Part shown: positions 42,117-50,326 of the stretch, in pieces
How the letters are laid out: each line of letters opens with the position of its first letter
Position numbering within the stretch: the stretch's first letter is position 1
Source of the DNA: Paenibacillus validus NBRC 15382
GTDB lineage: Bacteria; Bacillota; Bacilli; Paenibacillales; NBRC-103111
Direction: 5' to 3'
Assembly: GCF_004000985.1 (NCBI RefSeq)
Contig: NZ_BIMH01000016.1
Coordinates: 1-64,000, forward strand
Length of the DNA stretch: 64,000 nucleotides
The notes under the pieces: model-generated
Databases searched by the model: none
Told to the model about the DNA's origin: nothing
What the model saw: the letters and a program-made list of their open reading frames with translations, nothing else
Translations under genes and position numbers: made by a program

Positions 42117-42389
42117 ATGAATAAATCCGATTTGATCAATAAAGTGTCTGAATCCAGCGAGTTGTCCAAGAAGGACGCTACCAAAGCTGTTGAAGCGGTA
42201 TTCGAAGCTATCTCCGAAGCGCTGCAAAACGGTGACAAAGTACAGCTCGTAGGTTTCGGCAACTTCGAAGTTCGTGAGCGTTCCGCCCGTAAAGGCCGCA
42301 ACCCGCAAACCGGTGAAGAAATCGATATTCCTTCGAGCAAAATCCCGGCATTCAAGCCAGGCAAGGCGCTTCGTGACGGTATTCAATAA
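42117..42389 (+). CDS. hup: DNA-binding protein HU (HBsu)
   Basis: The 90-residue nucleoid protein binds and bends DNA as a dimer. It shows [63 protein letters not shown] with the beta-arm and the DNA-intercalating Pro, and a final [12 protein letters not shown] 42117 is 6 nt after GGGAGGTG. It lies between spoIVA and mtrB, as in Bacillus, although folE, which normally follows hup there, is absent. Confidence 0.96.
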   Translation: MNKSDLINKVSESSELSKKDATKAVEAVFEAISEALQNGDKVQLVGFGNFEVRERSARKGRNPQTGEEIDIPSSKIPAFKPGKALRDGIQ

Positions 42390-42458
42390 GAGTTCCGGAC
42401 GAAAGCTTGCGTCTTCTACATAAGACGACCCTCAGTCATCATCGTAACACAATGCCCG

Positions 42459-42493
42459 AGGCGTTTGAATCGAATCGATTCGAGCGCCTTTTT
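42459..42493 (+). terminator. Intrinsic terminator after hup
   Basis: AGGCGTTTGAATCG (42459-42472) pairs with CGATTCGAGCGCCT (42475-42488) with two mismatches around the AAT loop, then five T. Confidence 0.86.
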
Positions 42494-42540
42494 GCTGAAA
42501 ATCGGCGAACAACGGGACCGCCTGAATCGATGGTAAAGTG

Positions 42541-42570
42541 TTGCAAGAATGGCTATGGTCATAGTATAAT
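42541..42570 (+). promoter_or_regulatory. Promoter of tRNA-Pro
   Basis: TTGCAA (42541-42546), 18 nt, TATAAT (42565-42570), about 38 nt before the tRNA. Confidence 0.78.
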
Positions 42571-42608
42571 CGTGATGCACGAGTGGAACGTGCGTGCTGT
42601 GTGTAGAA

Positions 42609-42682
42609 CGGGGTATGGCGCAGTCCGGTAGCGCGCACCCTTGGGGTGGGTGAGGCCGTGGGTTCGAATCCCGCTACTCCGA
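42609..42682 (+). tRNA. tRNA-Pro (anticodon GGG)
   Basis: A 74-nt tRNA with acceptor CGGGGTA/TACTCCG, D arm GCGC/GCGC, anticodon arm CACCC-TTGGGGT-GGGTG, and T arm GTGGG-TTCGAAT-CCCGC, discriminator A. The anticodon at 42643-42645 is GGG, reading CCC and CCU. The 3' CCA is not encoded. The gene has its own promoter and a strong terminator. Confidence 0.96.
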
Positions 42683-42693
42683 TAAAGCAAGCG

Positions 42694-42753
42694 AAAGAAG
42701 ACCGCCAGCTTTGACGTATGAGCGCATACGCCGGGGCTGGCGGTCTTCTTTAA
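42694..42753 (+). terminator. Intrinsic terminator after tRNA-Pro
   Basis: AAAGAAGACCGCCAGC (42694-42709) pairs with GCTGGCGGTCTTCTTT (42736-42751), with an inner CGTATG/CATACG stem. The T-rich arm acts as the tail. Confidence 0.87.
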
Positions 42754-42845
42754 CTGTTTTTTATGATGCAATAATTTGATGACGCATTCCCGCAGCAGAT
42801 TTGCTATACTGATCTGGATTTGTTCACGGAAAAGGGGTTATAGAG

Positions 42846-43775
42846 TTGAAAGAGACGAATCTATGGACAAGATGGCTCCGGTCCAACGATTGGACGATGT
42901 ACGGGATATTAGCTTCCATCTTTCTTGTCTGGCGGATCGGTGTCGTCGGCAATTGGACCACGGAATGCTGGATCCTGCTTCTCATTTGTTTGATGGGGGT
43001 GCGCAAAGACCAAATCGATGTCGATTGGAAACGATTTTTCGTGATCGGCATTCCGCTGCTTGGCATCTTATATTACTTTTACGGCTCCGGAAACGGATTG
43101 TGGTGGAAAATCGCCAACTGGATGTTCGAGAATAACCGTCATCCCTGGAATTGGGACGACGAGATGAACGCGATACCGCTGAACAGCGGAGGCTGGGCCC
43201 GCACGTTCACCCATCCGTTGTTGGATCGGGCGATGGTATGGGTTTATAATTACGGGTTTGTGCTGTCGCTATGGATCTGCATCGTTCGCAGCTACTGGAC
43301 CAAGAGCGTGAAGAAGATGATGTCGTACGCATTATCGGGCCATCTGCTGCAGTTCCCGCTGATCCTGCCGTTCTACAACCTGATCTTGCTTCGCGAGGTA
43401 TGGTGGGTGAAGGGACAACCGGATTTGCTGGGCCGCCAGTTCGCAACCGAAAACGATCTGCTGGTCAATGTTATGAACTGCTTTCCGAGCATGCACACAT
43501 CGATCTCGTTTGCGATGCTCCTGCTTGCGCTTCGGGAGAAGGATCGCATCTTCAAATATATGATGGTGACGTACTGCTCCGCCATCATCTTCTCGACGAT
43601 GTACCTGCAAATTCATTGGGTGCTTGACGTTCTCGCCGGGATGGCGTTTGCTTACGGCACCGTGAAGCTGGCCGACTTCTTCATCAAGCTCGCGATTAAG
43701 CTCGTGCCGGAGCGAATCAAGCGATCTTACAACCGTAAAGCCAAAGCGTACGTGAGCGAGTCCGCAGCCGCCTGA
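42846..43775 (+). CDS. PAP2 (phosphatidic acid phosphatase 2) family membrane protein
   Basis: A 309-residue membrane protein with about six hydrophobic segments. The acid-phosphatase motifs are [13 protein letters not shown] (PSxxHxx) and [16 protein letters not shown] (SxxxHxxxD), with a loosely matching first KxxxxxxRP motif not clear. Such proteins dephosphorylate lipid phosphates or undecaprenyl pyrophosphate, or act as inositol-phosphoceramide-type synthases; the substrate cannot be told. The TTG start (42846) lies behind AAGGGG. Its terminator is directly upstream of mtrB. Confidence 0.85.
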   Translation: MKETNLWTRWLRSNDWTMYGILASIFLVWRIGVVGNWTTECWILLLICLMGVRKDQIDVDWKRFFVIGIPLLGILYYFYGSGNGLWWKIANWMFENNRHPWNWDDEMNAIPLNSGGWARTFTHPLLDRAMVWVYNYGFVLSLWICIVRSYWTKSVKKMMSYALSGHLLQFPLILPFYNLILLREVWWVKGQPDLLGRQFATENDLLVNVMNCFPSMHTSISFAMLLLALREKDRIFKYMMVTYCSAIIFSTMYLQIHWVLDVLAGMAFAYGTVKLADFFIKLAIKLVPERIKRSYNRKAKAYVSESAAA

Positions 43776-43806
43776 TCGGGCGGTTCTCATAGCGGGCCGC
43801 GGACAA

Positions 43807-43834
43807 CGGCGGTTGACAGCGCCGCTTTTTTTTT
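43807..43834 (+). terminator. Intrinsic terminator after the PAP2 gene
   Basis: CGGCG (43807-43811) pairs with CGCCG (43820-43824) with a loop of eight bases containing TTGACA; nine T follow (43826-43834). Confidence 0.78.
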
Positions 43835-43841
43835 GCATGAT
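43813..43841 (+). promoter_or_regulatory. Possible mtrB promoter embedded in the preceding terminator
   Basis: A perfect TTGACA (43813-43818) in the terminator loop has CATGAT (43836-43841) 17 nt downstream, which would start mtrB transcripts near 43848. The -10 matches only four of six bases. Confidence 0.4.
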
Positions 43842-43878
43842 TAAACTTATCTATAGTGGGGCTGAAGGAGCGTGCGGG

Positions 43879-44100
43879 ATGGAAACGAACCAAAACGACT
43901 ATTTCATCGTGAAAGCGAAAGAGAACGGTGTGCAGGTGATCGGGTTGACACGCGGGCAGGATACCCGGTTTCATCATACGGAAAAGCTGGACAAAGGCGA
44001 GGTGATGATCGCCCAATTTACCGATCATACGTCAGCCGTCAAGATCCGCGGCAAGGCGGTCGTTCTCACGAAATACGGCACGATCGACACGCAGGAATAA
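43879..44100 (+). CDS. mtrB: trp RNA-binding attenuation protein (TRAP)
   Basis: TRAP is a ring of 11 subunits that, with bound tryptophan, wraps NAG-triplet RNA and shuts off trp expression. The 73-residue protein is closely similar to Bacillus Mtr[24 protein letters not shown] and [15 protein letters not shown]. The RNA-binding Lys36, Lys55 and Arg57 correspond to Lys37, Lys56 and Arg58 of Bacillus. ATG 43879 follows GGAGCGTGCGGG. Its target, the trp leader with 11 triplets, is in this same window at 54247-54320. In Bacillus folE (mtrA) precedes mtrB; here it does not. Confidence 0.97.
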   Translation: METNQNDYFIVKAKENGVQVIGLTRGQDTRFHHTEKLDKGEVMIAQFTDHTSAVKIRGKAVVLTKYGTIDTQE

Positions 44101-44115
44101 TTTTTCTTCGAAGGC

Positions 44116-44137
44116 GCAGGCATAGCCTGCTTTTTTT
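44116..44137 (+). terminator. Intrinsic terminator after mtrB
   Basis: GCAGGC-ATA-GCCTGC (44116-44130) followed by seven T. The three-base loop is tight but the U run is strong. Confidence 0.85.
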
Positions 44138-44256
44138 CGTTGTACAATGATAACAGACAGGCCATGAGTCAAGCGGCAGCTGGACTCCGTTGTAAGCGTC
44201 CTATAGGCGCGCAGCGTCAGCCGGTCGTCAACCTTCCTAAGGAGGAACGAGCCGTG

Positions 44257-44775
44257 ATGAAATGGATCCCCCGTTTTGTTATGATGACTATCGTTGCTGC
44301 AGCTGTTGCCGTCGGTTTATCATACGTCATGAAGCTGGACGAAAGCGCTGGCGTATTTCGTACGGAGAAACCGGTGAACGTCTCGGAGTCGAATATCGTA
44401 GATGTCGTCGCCAAGATGCCGCTGCACTTGCGTATCCGGCGTGTTGAAGTGAGCCACAGCATCGTATCGATCGATCTGCTCGCCGTGAAGTCGACGGCTT
44501 CCGCCGATTTGATGCAGGATTTATATGAAATTCCAAGAACAATGTTCTCGGCTTCGAACAACGTCAATCAGGTGCTTGTCCGCGTCCTCGACGGATCGAT
44601 AACGCAGGGAAGTCCGCAGCTGCTGGTTGCCACGGACGCGCGCCGCGATAAATGGCTGGCAGGCGAGCCGAGAATCGTCCCGAGGGGAGCCGAGGAGATT
44701 CAGTCTTATCTCGATTCGCATTACCGGATGACCTATACGCCGAAGTGGCAGGAACGCGTTTTTCAGAAGAGCTGA
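44257..44775 (+). CDS. Membrane-anchored protein of unknown function
   Basis: Not recognised. A 172-residue protein with one N-terminal membrane segment (FVMMTIVAAAVAVGLSYVM) and an extracytoplasmic domain of mixed strands and helices (VAKMPLHLRIRRVEVSHSIVSIDLLAV). No catalytic or lipobox motif is seen. GTG 44254 or ATG 44257 follow AAGGAGG. It lies between mtrB and the heptaprenyl diphosphate synthase genes and has no evident link to either. Confidence 0.75.
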   Translation: MKWIPRFVMMTIVAAAVAVGLSYVMKLDESAGVFRTEKPVNVSESNIVDVVAKMPLHLRIRRVEVSHSIVSIDLLAVKSTASADLMQDLYEIPRTMFSASNNVNQVLVRVLDGSITQGSPQLLVATDARRDKWLAGEPRIVPRGAEEIQSYLDSHYRMTYTPKWQERVFQKS

Positions 44776-44824
44776 AGCCGTCATTTTTTCGGCCGGTTGT
44801 GAATATGCGAAACGATTCCGTTTA

Positions 44825-44833
44825 TGCTATAAT
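44825..44833 (+). promoter_or_regulatory. Extended -10 promoter before hepS
   Basis: TG-C-TATAAT at 44825-44833, about 50 nt upstream of the start; no strong -35. Confidence 0.55.
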
Positions 44834-44882
44834 AATTTGGATTAAAGGAACTGGATTTAACGCAAGGTTCGGAGGCTTACAT

Positions 44883-45746
44883 ATGAATTCATACCGGATA
44901 CCGGAAATCGCCAAACCATACATCGAGCACGACATGATCCGGCAGCATACGGATTTGCCGGTTTTTCCGGAATTGCGCGCGCGGCTGTTGTACGCATTCT
45001 TGAACAATCATAGCTCGCTTGCCGGTTACAGCGAGCTCTATACGCTAGTGACAAGTCTCGTGCAGCTAGGCTTGGACACTCACGATACGGTCAGTATCAC
45101 CAACGACGACAAAGAAATAAAGTCGGCCAGGTCGCGTCAATTGAAGGTGCTGGCCGGCGACTATTTCAGCAGCCGTTTTTATTACTTGCTTTCTCACGCG
45201 GGGCATATTGATTTAATCGGCATTATCTCGCGCGCGATCTGCGAAGCGAACCGGTTAAAGATGAATTCCTACCTGCTTATGAAGCAGTTTAAATTGTCGG
45301 CCGACGATTACATCGAGCAATCGGTCGATGTGAAGACCCAGTTGTTCTTATCGTTCAAGGCTTTATTTGCCGAAGGCGTCTATCCGATGTGGGCCGATCT
45401 GCTGCGATTGTTTACGCGCTGCGAAGTGCTGCTTCAGGAAATTATTCGTTCCGAATCATCCCAGCAATACCGGGAGAGCTGGGGTTTTTGGCATGTGCTG
45501 CAATGGGGGACGAAGGAAGAGAAGAAATTGCTGCAGACGGACGAGCCGGATCCCGCGAAGCTGCGATCGATTTGGATCAAATACAAGGTGACGCCACAGC
45601 TCTATCAACTGCTGGAAGGCTGTATGAAGGAGCTGCAGGACAAACTGCAAACGGTAGAACCCGACAAGTGGGGCAAGGAATTGCAAGCGATCGGCGAGAC
45701 ATTCCGTTCGTTCTTGAACGCGCCTAGGGCGACACAAGAAGTTTGA
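44883..45746 (+). CDS. hepS: Heptaprenyl diphosphate synthase component I
   Basis: HepS (GerCA) is the non-catalytic small subunit that, with HepT, sets chain length of the menaquinone side chain. The 287-residue helical protein lacks aspartate-rich motifs, as expected for component I. Recognised by length, helical pattern (FPELRARLLYAFLNNHSSL, KVLAGDYFSSRFYYLLS) and position upstream of menG and, farther on, hepT. The segment LAGDYFSSRFY resembles the component I family block. ATG 44883 follows GGAGG. Confidence 0.86.
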   Translation: MNSYRIPEIAKPYIEHDMIRQHTDLPVFPELRARLLYAFLNNHSSLAGYSELYTLVTSLVQLGLDTHDTVSITNDDKEIKSARSRQLKVLAGDYFSSRFYYLLSHAGHIDLIGIISRAICEANRLKMNSYLLMKQFKLSADDYIEQSVDVKTQLFLSFKALFAEGVYPMWADLLRLFTRCEVLLQEIIRSESSQQYRESWGFWHVLQWGTKEEKKLLQTDEPDPAKLRSIWIKYKVTPQLYQLLEGCMKELQDKLQTVEPDKWGKELQAIGETFRSFLNAPRATQEV

Positions 45747-45756
45747 GGTGACAAGG

Positions 45757-46491
45757 ATGGAAGGCAAAACGAAAGAACAATTCGTTCATTCCGTATTTGA
45801 AAGCATTGCGCCCAAGTACGATTTGATGAACGACATCTTAAGCTTTCGCCGGCATAAGGCTTGGCGGAATTTTACGATGCGCAAGATGAACGTAAAGCCG
45901 GGAAGCACGGCGATCGACTTATGCTGCGGGACATGCGACTGGACGATCAGTCTGGCGGAAGCGAGCGATACCGGCTCGATAGTCGGACTCGACTTCAGTC
46001 AAAATATGCTCGACGTCGGCGCGGACAAAATCAAGCGGATCGGTTTGGACAAGCAAATTCGCTTGGTTCGGGGCAATGCCATGGAGCTGCCTTTCGAGGA
46101 CAATACGTTCGATTATGCGACGATCGGCTTTGCGCTGCGCAACGTACCTGATCTGGTGAAAGTGATCGAGGAGATGCGGCGGGTCGTCAAGCCGGGCGGT
46201 ATGGTCGTTTCTTTGGAGCTGTCCAAGCCGACATGGCAACCGTTTAAATCGATTTATTATTTTTACTTTCAGCAGGTTCTCCCCCTGCTCGGCAAGCTGA
46301 TTGCCAAGCGTTACGACCAATACAAGTGGCTGCCCGAATCGCTTATCCACTTTCCGGATCATAAGCGGCTCGCGGAAATTTTCCGCTCAACCGGGTTAAC
46401 CGACGTTCAAGCCTATCCCCTTACGGGGGGAATTGCGGCTCTGCATATCGGCCTGAAACCGCAGGGGGCAGCACGATCCGAGGGAGATTGA
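45757..46491 (+). CDS. menG: Demethylmenaquinone methyltransferase
   Basis: MenG (UbiE, GerCB) methylates demethylmenaquinone in the final menaquinone step using S-adenosylmethionine. The 244-residue protein has the characteristic start KEQFVHSVFESIAPKYDLMNDILSF, the SAM loop DLCCGTCDWTISL and the motif YATIGFALRNVPDL. ATG 45757 is preferred, with GAGGTGA five bases upstream; GTG 45748 is an alternative. The neighbouring hepS, mqnP, mqnA and hepT genes belong to the same pathway. Confidence 0.95.
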   Translation: MEGKTKEQFVHSVFESIAPKYDLMNDILSFRRHKAWRNFTMRKMNVKPGSTAIDLCCGTCDWTISLAEASDTGSIVGLDFSQNMLDVGADKIKRIGLDKQIRLVRGNAMELPFEDNTFDYATIGFALRNVPDLVKVIEEMRRVVKPGGMVVSLELSKPTWQPFKSIYYFYFQQVLPLLGKLIAKRYDQYKWLPESLIHFPDHKRLAEIFRSTGLTDVQAYPLTGGIAALHIGLKPQGAARSEGD

Positions 46492-46496
46492 ACAAC

Positions 46497-47369
46497 ATGT
46501 GGAGAAAGACCCGAATATTTATGGATATGATCAAGATCGAGCATACGCTGTTCGCACTGCCCTTTGCATTCATGGGCGCGCTGCTCGGCTCGGTCGTGAA
46601 ATTTCAGCAGCTTCCGTCGTGGGGCCAAATCGGCTGGATTTTGCTGGCGATGGTCGGAGCGCGAAGCGCTGCGATGGGATTAAACCGAGTGATCGACAAA
46701 GTGTTTGACGCACGCAACCCGCGTACGGCCATGCGGGCCATTCCGGCAGGACTGATCTCTTCGAAAGAAGCCATCATTTTTATTATTCTCTCGTTCGTCC
46801 TGTTGTTCATAGCGGCCGCACAGTTAAACCCGATTTGTATGAAGCTGCTTCCGGTTGCCGTATTCTTCCTGGTGTTTTATTCGTATACGAAGCGCTTTAC
46901 GTGGGCTTGTCACTTGTTTCTGGGCATGGCGATTGCGCTGGCGCCGCTCGGGGGCTGGGTGGCGGTCACCGGTGAGATCACGCTGACGGCTATCGTCTTC
47001 TACATCGCCATCATGTTTTGGCTGGCCGGATTTGACGTGATCTACGCTTGCCAGGATACGGAGTTCGACCGGAAAGAAGGACTTCATTCGATTCCGAGCC
47101 GGTTCGGCATACCGAAAGCATTGGTTTTGGCGCGCTTGTTCCATGTCATTACCGCCGTAGGCTTGTTAAGCCTGTTTTTCTTAACCGAGCTGACATGGGT
47201 TTATTTACTCGGCGTCGTGGTTTCGTTCGGGTTATTGTTCTATGAACATTTCATTGTCAAACCGAACGATTTAACCCGCGTGAACACGGCATTCTTCACG
47301 ATGAACAGCGCTTTAAGCATGGTTATGTTCGCCTTTACGTTCATTGATTTGGTGGTGCATACGGCATGA
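46497..47369 (+). CDS. mqnP: UbiA-family prenyltransferase, MqnP-like
   Basis: An integral membrane prenyltransferase that attaches the polyprenyl chain to an aromatic acid. The 290-residue protein has about eight membrane segments and two Asp-rich motifs: NRVIDKVFDARNPRT and DVIYACQDTEFDRKEGLHSIPSRFG. The neighbouring ubiX, mqnA and hepT indicate the futalosine (MqnP) rather than the ubiquinone role. ATG 46497 lies 12 nt after GAGGGAG. UbiA proteins for other quinones share these motifs, so the name rests on context. Confidence 0.85.
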   Translation: MWRKTRIFMDMIKIEHTLFALPFAFMGALLGSVVKFQQLPSWGQIGWILLAMVGARSAAMGLNRVIDKVFDARNPRTAMRAIPAGLISSKEAIIFIILSFVLLFIAAAQLNPICMKLLPVAVFFLVFYSYTKRFTWACHLFLGMAIALAPLGGWVAVTGEITLTAIVFYIAIMFWLAGFDVIYACQDTEFDRKEGLHSIPSRFGIPKALVLARLFHVITAVGLLSLFFLTELTWVYLLGVVVSFGLLFYEHFIVKPNDLTRVNTAFFTMNSALSMVMFAFTFIDLVVHTA

Positions 47370-47998
47370 GCAAGCCTTGGGTTATCGGCATCACGGGCGC
47401 CAGCGGTGCGATTTACGGCGTACGGTTATGCCGTTTTCTGCTTTCGCAAGGGGAAACGGTGCATTTGATCGTAACCGATGCCGGTTGGCGGGTATTGAAG
47501 GAAGAACTCGGCTGGGATGCTTCGAAACGGCTGGACACGCTGAACCGGCAATTCGCGGAGCTGCCCGGAACGCTTGAATATGCGCCCAACCAGGATATCG
47601 GCGGGAAGACGGCCAGCGGTTCCTTCCTGACGAAAGGGATGGTGGTCGTCCCCTGCTCGATGGGCACCTTGGCAGGGATTGCAAGCGGAGCATCGGACAA
47701 CCTGCTGGAACGGACGGCAGACGTCATGTTGAAAGAAGGGCGAAAGCTGATTCTGGTTCCTCGCGAAACGCCGCTGCATGCCATTCACTTGGAAAATATG
47801 CTGAAGCTGGCCCGCCTCGGGGTACGCATATTGCCGGCGATGCCCGCTTTTTATCAGGGCCCTCAGAGCATGGACGATATGGTCGACTTTATTGTAGGCA
47901 AAGTGCTGGACGGCATGGAGATCGAACATCAATTGTACAAAAGATGGGGTATGCCACATGACGATAAACCGCAGGCCGATCCGGATCGGCCGAATTGA
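47366..47998 (+). CDS. ubiX: UbiX-family flavin prenyltransferase
   Basis: UbiX joins dimethylallyl phosphate to FMN to make prenyl-FMN for a UbiD-type decarboxylase. The 210-residue protein shows IGITGASGAIYGVRLC, VVVPCSMGTLAGIASGASDNLLERTADVMLKEGRKLILVPRETPL and ILPAMPAFYQGPQSMDDMVDFIVGKVLD, all family motifs. It overlaps the previous gene by 4 nt. In the futalosine pathway its product would serve MqnL; the UbiD-type partner gene is not in this window. Confidence 0.93.
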   Translation: MSKPWVIGITGASGAIYGVRLCRFLLSQGETVHLIVTDAGWRVLKEELGWDASKRLDTLNRQFAELPGTLEYAPNQDIGGKTASGSFLTKGMVVVPCSMGTLAGIASGASDNLLERTADVMLKEGRKLILVPRETPLHAIHLENMLKLARLGVRILPAMPAFYQGPQSMDDMVDFIVGKVLDGMEIEHQLYKRWGMPHDDKPQADPDRPN

Positions 47999-48821
47999 TT
48001 TCACGAACGTTTGGCCGTTATTTCATTATTTTCCTTTGGACGCTTTCGGGAATCAAGTGGAAGTGATGCAGCAGGTGCCGACGCAGCTGAACCAGGCGAT
48101 GGCTAGAGGTGAGATCGACATCGGCCCGATTTCGTCGTTCGCCTACGGCCAGCAGGCAGCCGATTGTTTGCTGTTTCCGGACATGTCGGTCAGCGCGTAC
48201 AGCCACGTGCATTCGATCCTGCTGTTCCACCGCAAGCCGCTCGAACAGCTGGACGGCGTGACCGTTGCGCTGCCCACAACCTCGGCTTCTTCGGTGAATT
48301 TGTTGAAAATCATCCTTAAGAAGTTTTATCAAGTGGAACCCGTGTACGTGTATGAGGCTCCGATCTTGGAAACGATGATGAACATGGCCGACGCGGGCCT
48401 CTTGATCGGGGATCATGCGATTCGTTCGAGTTGGGAAGACTGCGGCTATTACGTGACCGACCTGGGAGCCGAGTGGACTCGCCTTACGGGACAATGGATG
48501 TCGTTCGCCGTGTGTGCCATCCGTAAGAAGACGGTGGAAGAACAGCCGGAACTGGTGCGTTCCATCTATGAAGCATTCCTGGAAAGCAAGCGCAAGTCGC
48601 TCGCCGACTTAACTCCGCTCGTTCGGGAAGCCCAGCTTGCGATCGGGGGCACTTCCGAGTACTGGCATCACTATTTCTCCAATCTTAGTTATGAGTTCGG
48701 ACCCAAGCAGTGGGCCGGGCTGCAGCTTTACTTTCAATATGCGGCGGAGCTCGGATTTCTGGATCACGAAGTTCCGCTGCAATTATGGGAAGATACTTCG
48801 GTAGCACGGGTGACGGAATGA
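47958..48821 (+). CDS. mqnA: Chorismate dehydratase MqnA
   Basis: MqnA converts chorismate to 3-enolpyruvylbenzoate, the first committed step of futalosine-route menaquinone synthesis. The 287-residue product has a periplasmic-binding-like fold with the family blocks RIGRIDFTNVWPLFHYF, ARGEIDIGPISSFAYGQ, SHVHSILLFH and AGLLIGDHAIRSSWE. It overlaps ubiX by 41 nt; a slightly later start is possible. Together with the UbiA- and UbiX-like genes it shows this organism uses the futalosine route here; classical menF/D/B genes are not in view. Confidence 0.92.
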   Translation: MTINRRPIRIGRIDFTNVWPLFHYFPLDAFGNQVEVMQQVPTQLNQAMARGEIDIGPISSFAYGQQAADCLLFPDMSVSAYSHVHSILLFHRKPLEQLDGVTVALPTTSASSVNLLKIILKKFYQVEPVYVYEAPILETMMNMADAGLLIGDHAIRSSWEDCGYYVTDLGAEWTRLTGQWMSFAVCAIRKKTVEEQPELVRSIYEAFLESKRKSLADLTPLVREAQLAIGGTSEYWHHYFSNLSYEFGPKQWAGLQLYFQYAAELGFLDHEVPLQLWEDTSVARVTE

Positions 48822-49792
48822 AACTGTTGGATTTATACGCTAAATTAAAAAAAGATATCAACGTTATTGAAAAAGAGCTGGAACGAAGTATCGACGTCGA
48901 TCATCCGCTGCTGCGCGACGCATCGCTGCACTTGCTCAAAGCGGGCGGAAAGCGGATACGGCCCGTCTTCGTGCTTCTCGGCGGCAAGTTCGGCACGTAC
49001 GATCTGGAACGGATCAAGCATGTCGCAGTCCCGCTTGAGCTGATTCATATGGCCTCGCTCGTCCATGACGATGTGATCGACGACGCCAGCACGCGGCGCG
49101 GTCAATTGACCGTTCGTTCCAAATGGGACAACCGGATTGCGATGTACACCGGCGACTATATATTCGCCAAAGCGCTCAGCATCGTGACGAAGCTGGCCAA
49201 TCCGGCTATCCATCAGATTATGTCCAAGGCGCTTGTCGAGATGAGCATCGGCGAAATGGAACAAATCCGGTTTTTCTATCACACCGAGCAGACGGTACGC
49301 GACTATTTGCTGCGCATCAAGCGGAAGACGGCCTTATTGCTGGCGATCAGCTGCCAGCTTGGCGCGATGGCTGCGGAAGCGCCCGATCGTACGGCGAAAC
49401 TGTTGTACAAGTTCGGCTATTTCACCGGCATGGCCTACCAGGTGCGCGACGATCTGCTCGATTTGTGCGGCACCGAGAAAGAACTCGGCAAGCCGCCGGG
49501 CAGCGACATTAAGCAGGGCAACATTACGATCCCGGTCATTTTCGCGCTGCAAAATCCGGAGCTCCGGCCTGATCTTCTGCAGGAGTTGGCGAGAATTCAA
49601 GCTTGCGACGGTCAGACGGATGTCAGCCGTTTTCTCGATATGATTCGGCAGAGCGAAGGCATTTCACGCGCGGAAGCGCTCGCTTCGAAATATATCGATA
49701 AAGCGATCGGGGTTTTGCAGGAATTGCCCGACATTCAGGCGAAGAAGGATTTAGTCGGCATTGCGCATTTCGTAGGAAACCGCACCTATTGA
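48818..49792 (+). CDS. hepT: Heptaprenyl diphosphate synthase component II
   Basis: HepT is the catalytic trans-prenyltransferase for the menaquinone tail. The 324-residue protein has the first Asp-rich motif LIHMASLVHDDVIDDASTRRG near residue 72 and the second QVRDDLLDLCGTEKELGKPPGSDIKQG near residue 210, and the start KLLDLYAKLKKDINVIEKEL. ATG 48818 overlaps the mqnA stop (ATGA). Functions with HepS encoded 4 kb upstream in the same cluster. Confidence 0.95.
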   Translation: MKLLDLYAKLKKDINVIEKELERSIDVDHPLLRDASLHLLKAGGKRIRPVFVLLGGKFGTYDLERIKHVAVPLELIHMASLVHDDVIDDASTRRGQLTVRSKWDNRIAMYTGDYIFAKALSIVTKLANPAIHQIMSKALVEMSIGEMEQIRFFYHTEQTVRDYLLRIKRKTALLLAISCQLGAMAAEAPDRTAKLLYKFGYFTGMAYQVRDDLLDLCGTEKELGKPPGSDIKQGNITIPVIFALQNPELRPDLLQELARIQACDGQTDVSRFLDMIRQSEGISRAEALASKYIDKAIGVLQELPDIQAKKDLVGIAHFVGNRTY

Positions 49793-49861
49793 AGCAAAGG
49801 ACCGAAGGAAGGGCGAAGCTCCGGTAGGACGCAGCTTAACAATCGAGAGGAGAGGGTTAGG

Positions 49862-50305
49862 ATGGAGAGAACGTTTTTGATGATCAAGCCGGACGGAATC
49901 GAGCGCGGATTGATTGGGGAAATTGTGAAGCGCTTTGAGCAAAAAGGGCTTCAACTGATAGCCGCGAAGCTGCTGCAGGTGAGCCCGGAGCAAGCGGCGA
50001 CGCATTACGCGGAGCATCGCGGGAAAGACTTTTACGAACCGTTAATTCAATTCATCACGTCCGGGCCGGTGTTTGCGATGGTATGGCAGGGCGACCGCGC
50101 GATCGCGTTGTCCCGCAGCCTGATCGGCAAAACCGATGCGCTGGAAGCGGCGCCGGGCACGATTCGCGCCGATTATTCCGTACATACGCGATTAAACTTA
50201 ATTCATGGCTCGGACTCTCCGGAAAGCGCGGAGCGCGAGATCGGCAACTTCTTCCGCCCGGATGAAATCGTAGCTTATACGAAAGCCGTTCAGAAGTGGA
50301 TTTAA
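49862..50305 (+). CDS. ndk: Nucleoside-diphosphate kinase
   Basis: Ndk transfers a phosphate from ATP to NDPs through a phospho-His. The 147-residue protein shows [21 protein letters not shown], RPFYxxL replaced by [21 protein letters not shown], and the active site [20 protein letters not shown] with the catalytic His near residue 115. ATG 49862 follows GAGGAGAGGG. Order hepT-ndk-cheR-aroC is that of Bacillus. Confidence 0.97.
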   Translation: MERTFLMIKPDGIERGLIGEIVKRFEQKGLQLIAAKLLQVSPEQAATHYAEHRGKDFYEPLIQFITSGPVFAMVWQGDRAIALSRSLIGKTDALEAAPGTIRADYSVHTRLNLIHGSDSPESAEREIGNFFRPDEIVAYTKAVQKWI

Positions 50306-50326
50306 ACACGAGGTGGAGTTGACGGG

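Noticed and set aside
42407-42638. Short open frames over the hup terminator and the tRNA promoter region.
   Set aside because: They overlap the terminator, promoter and tRNA, and no ribosome site precedes them.
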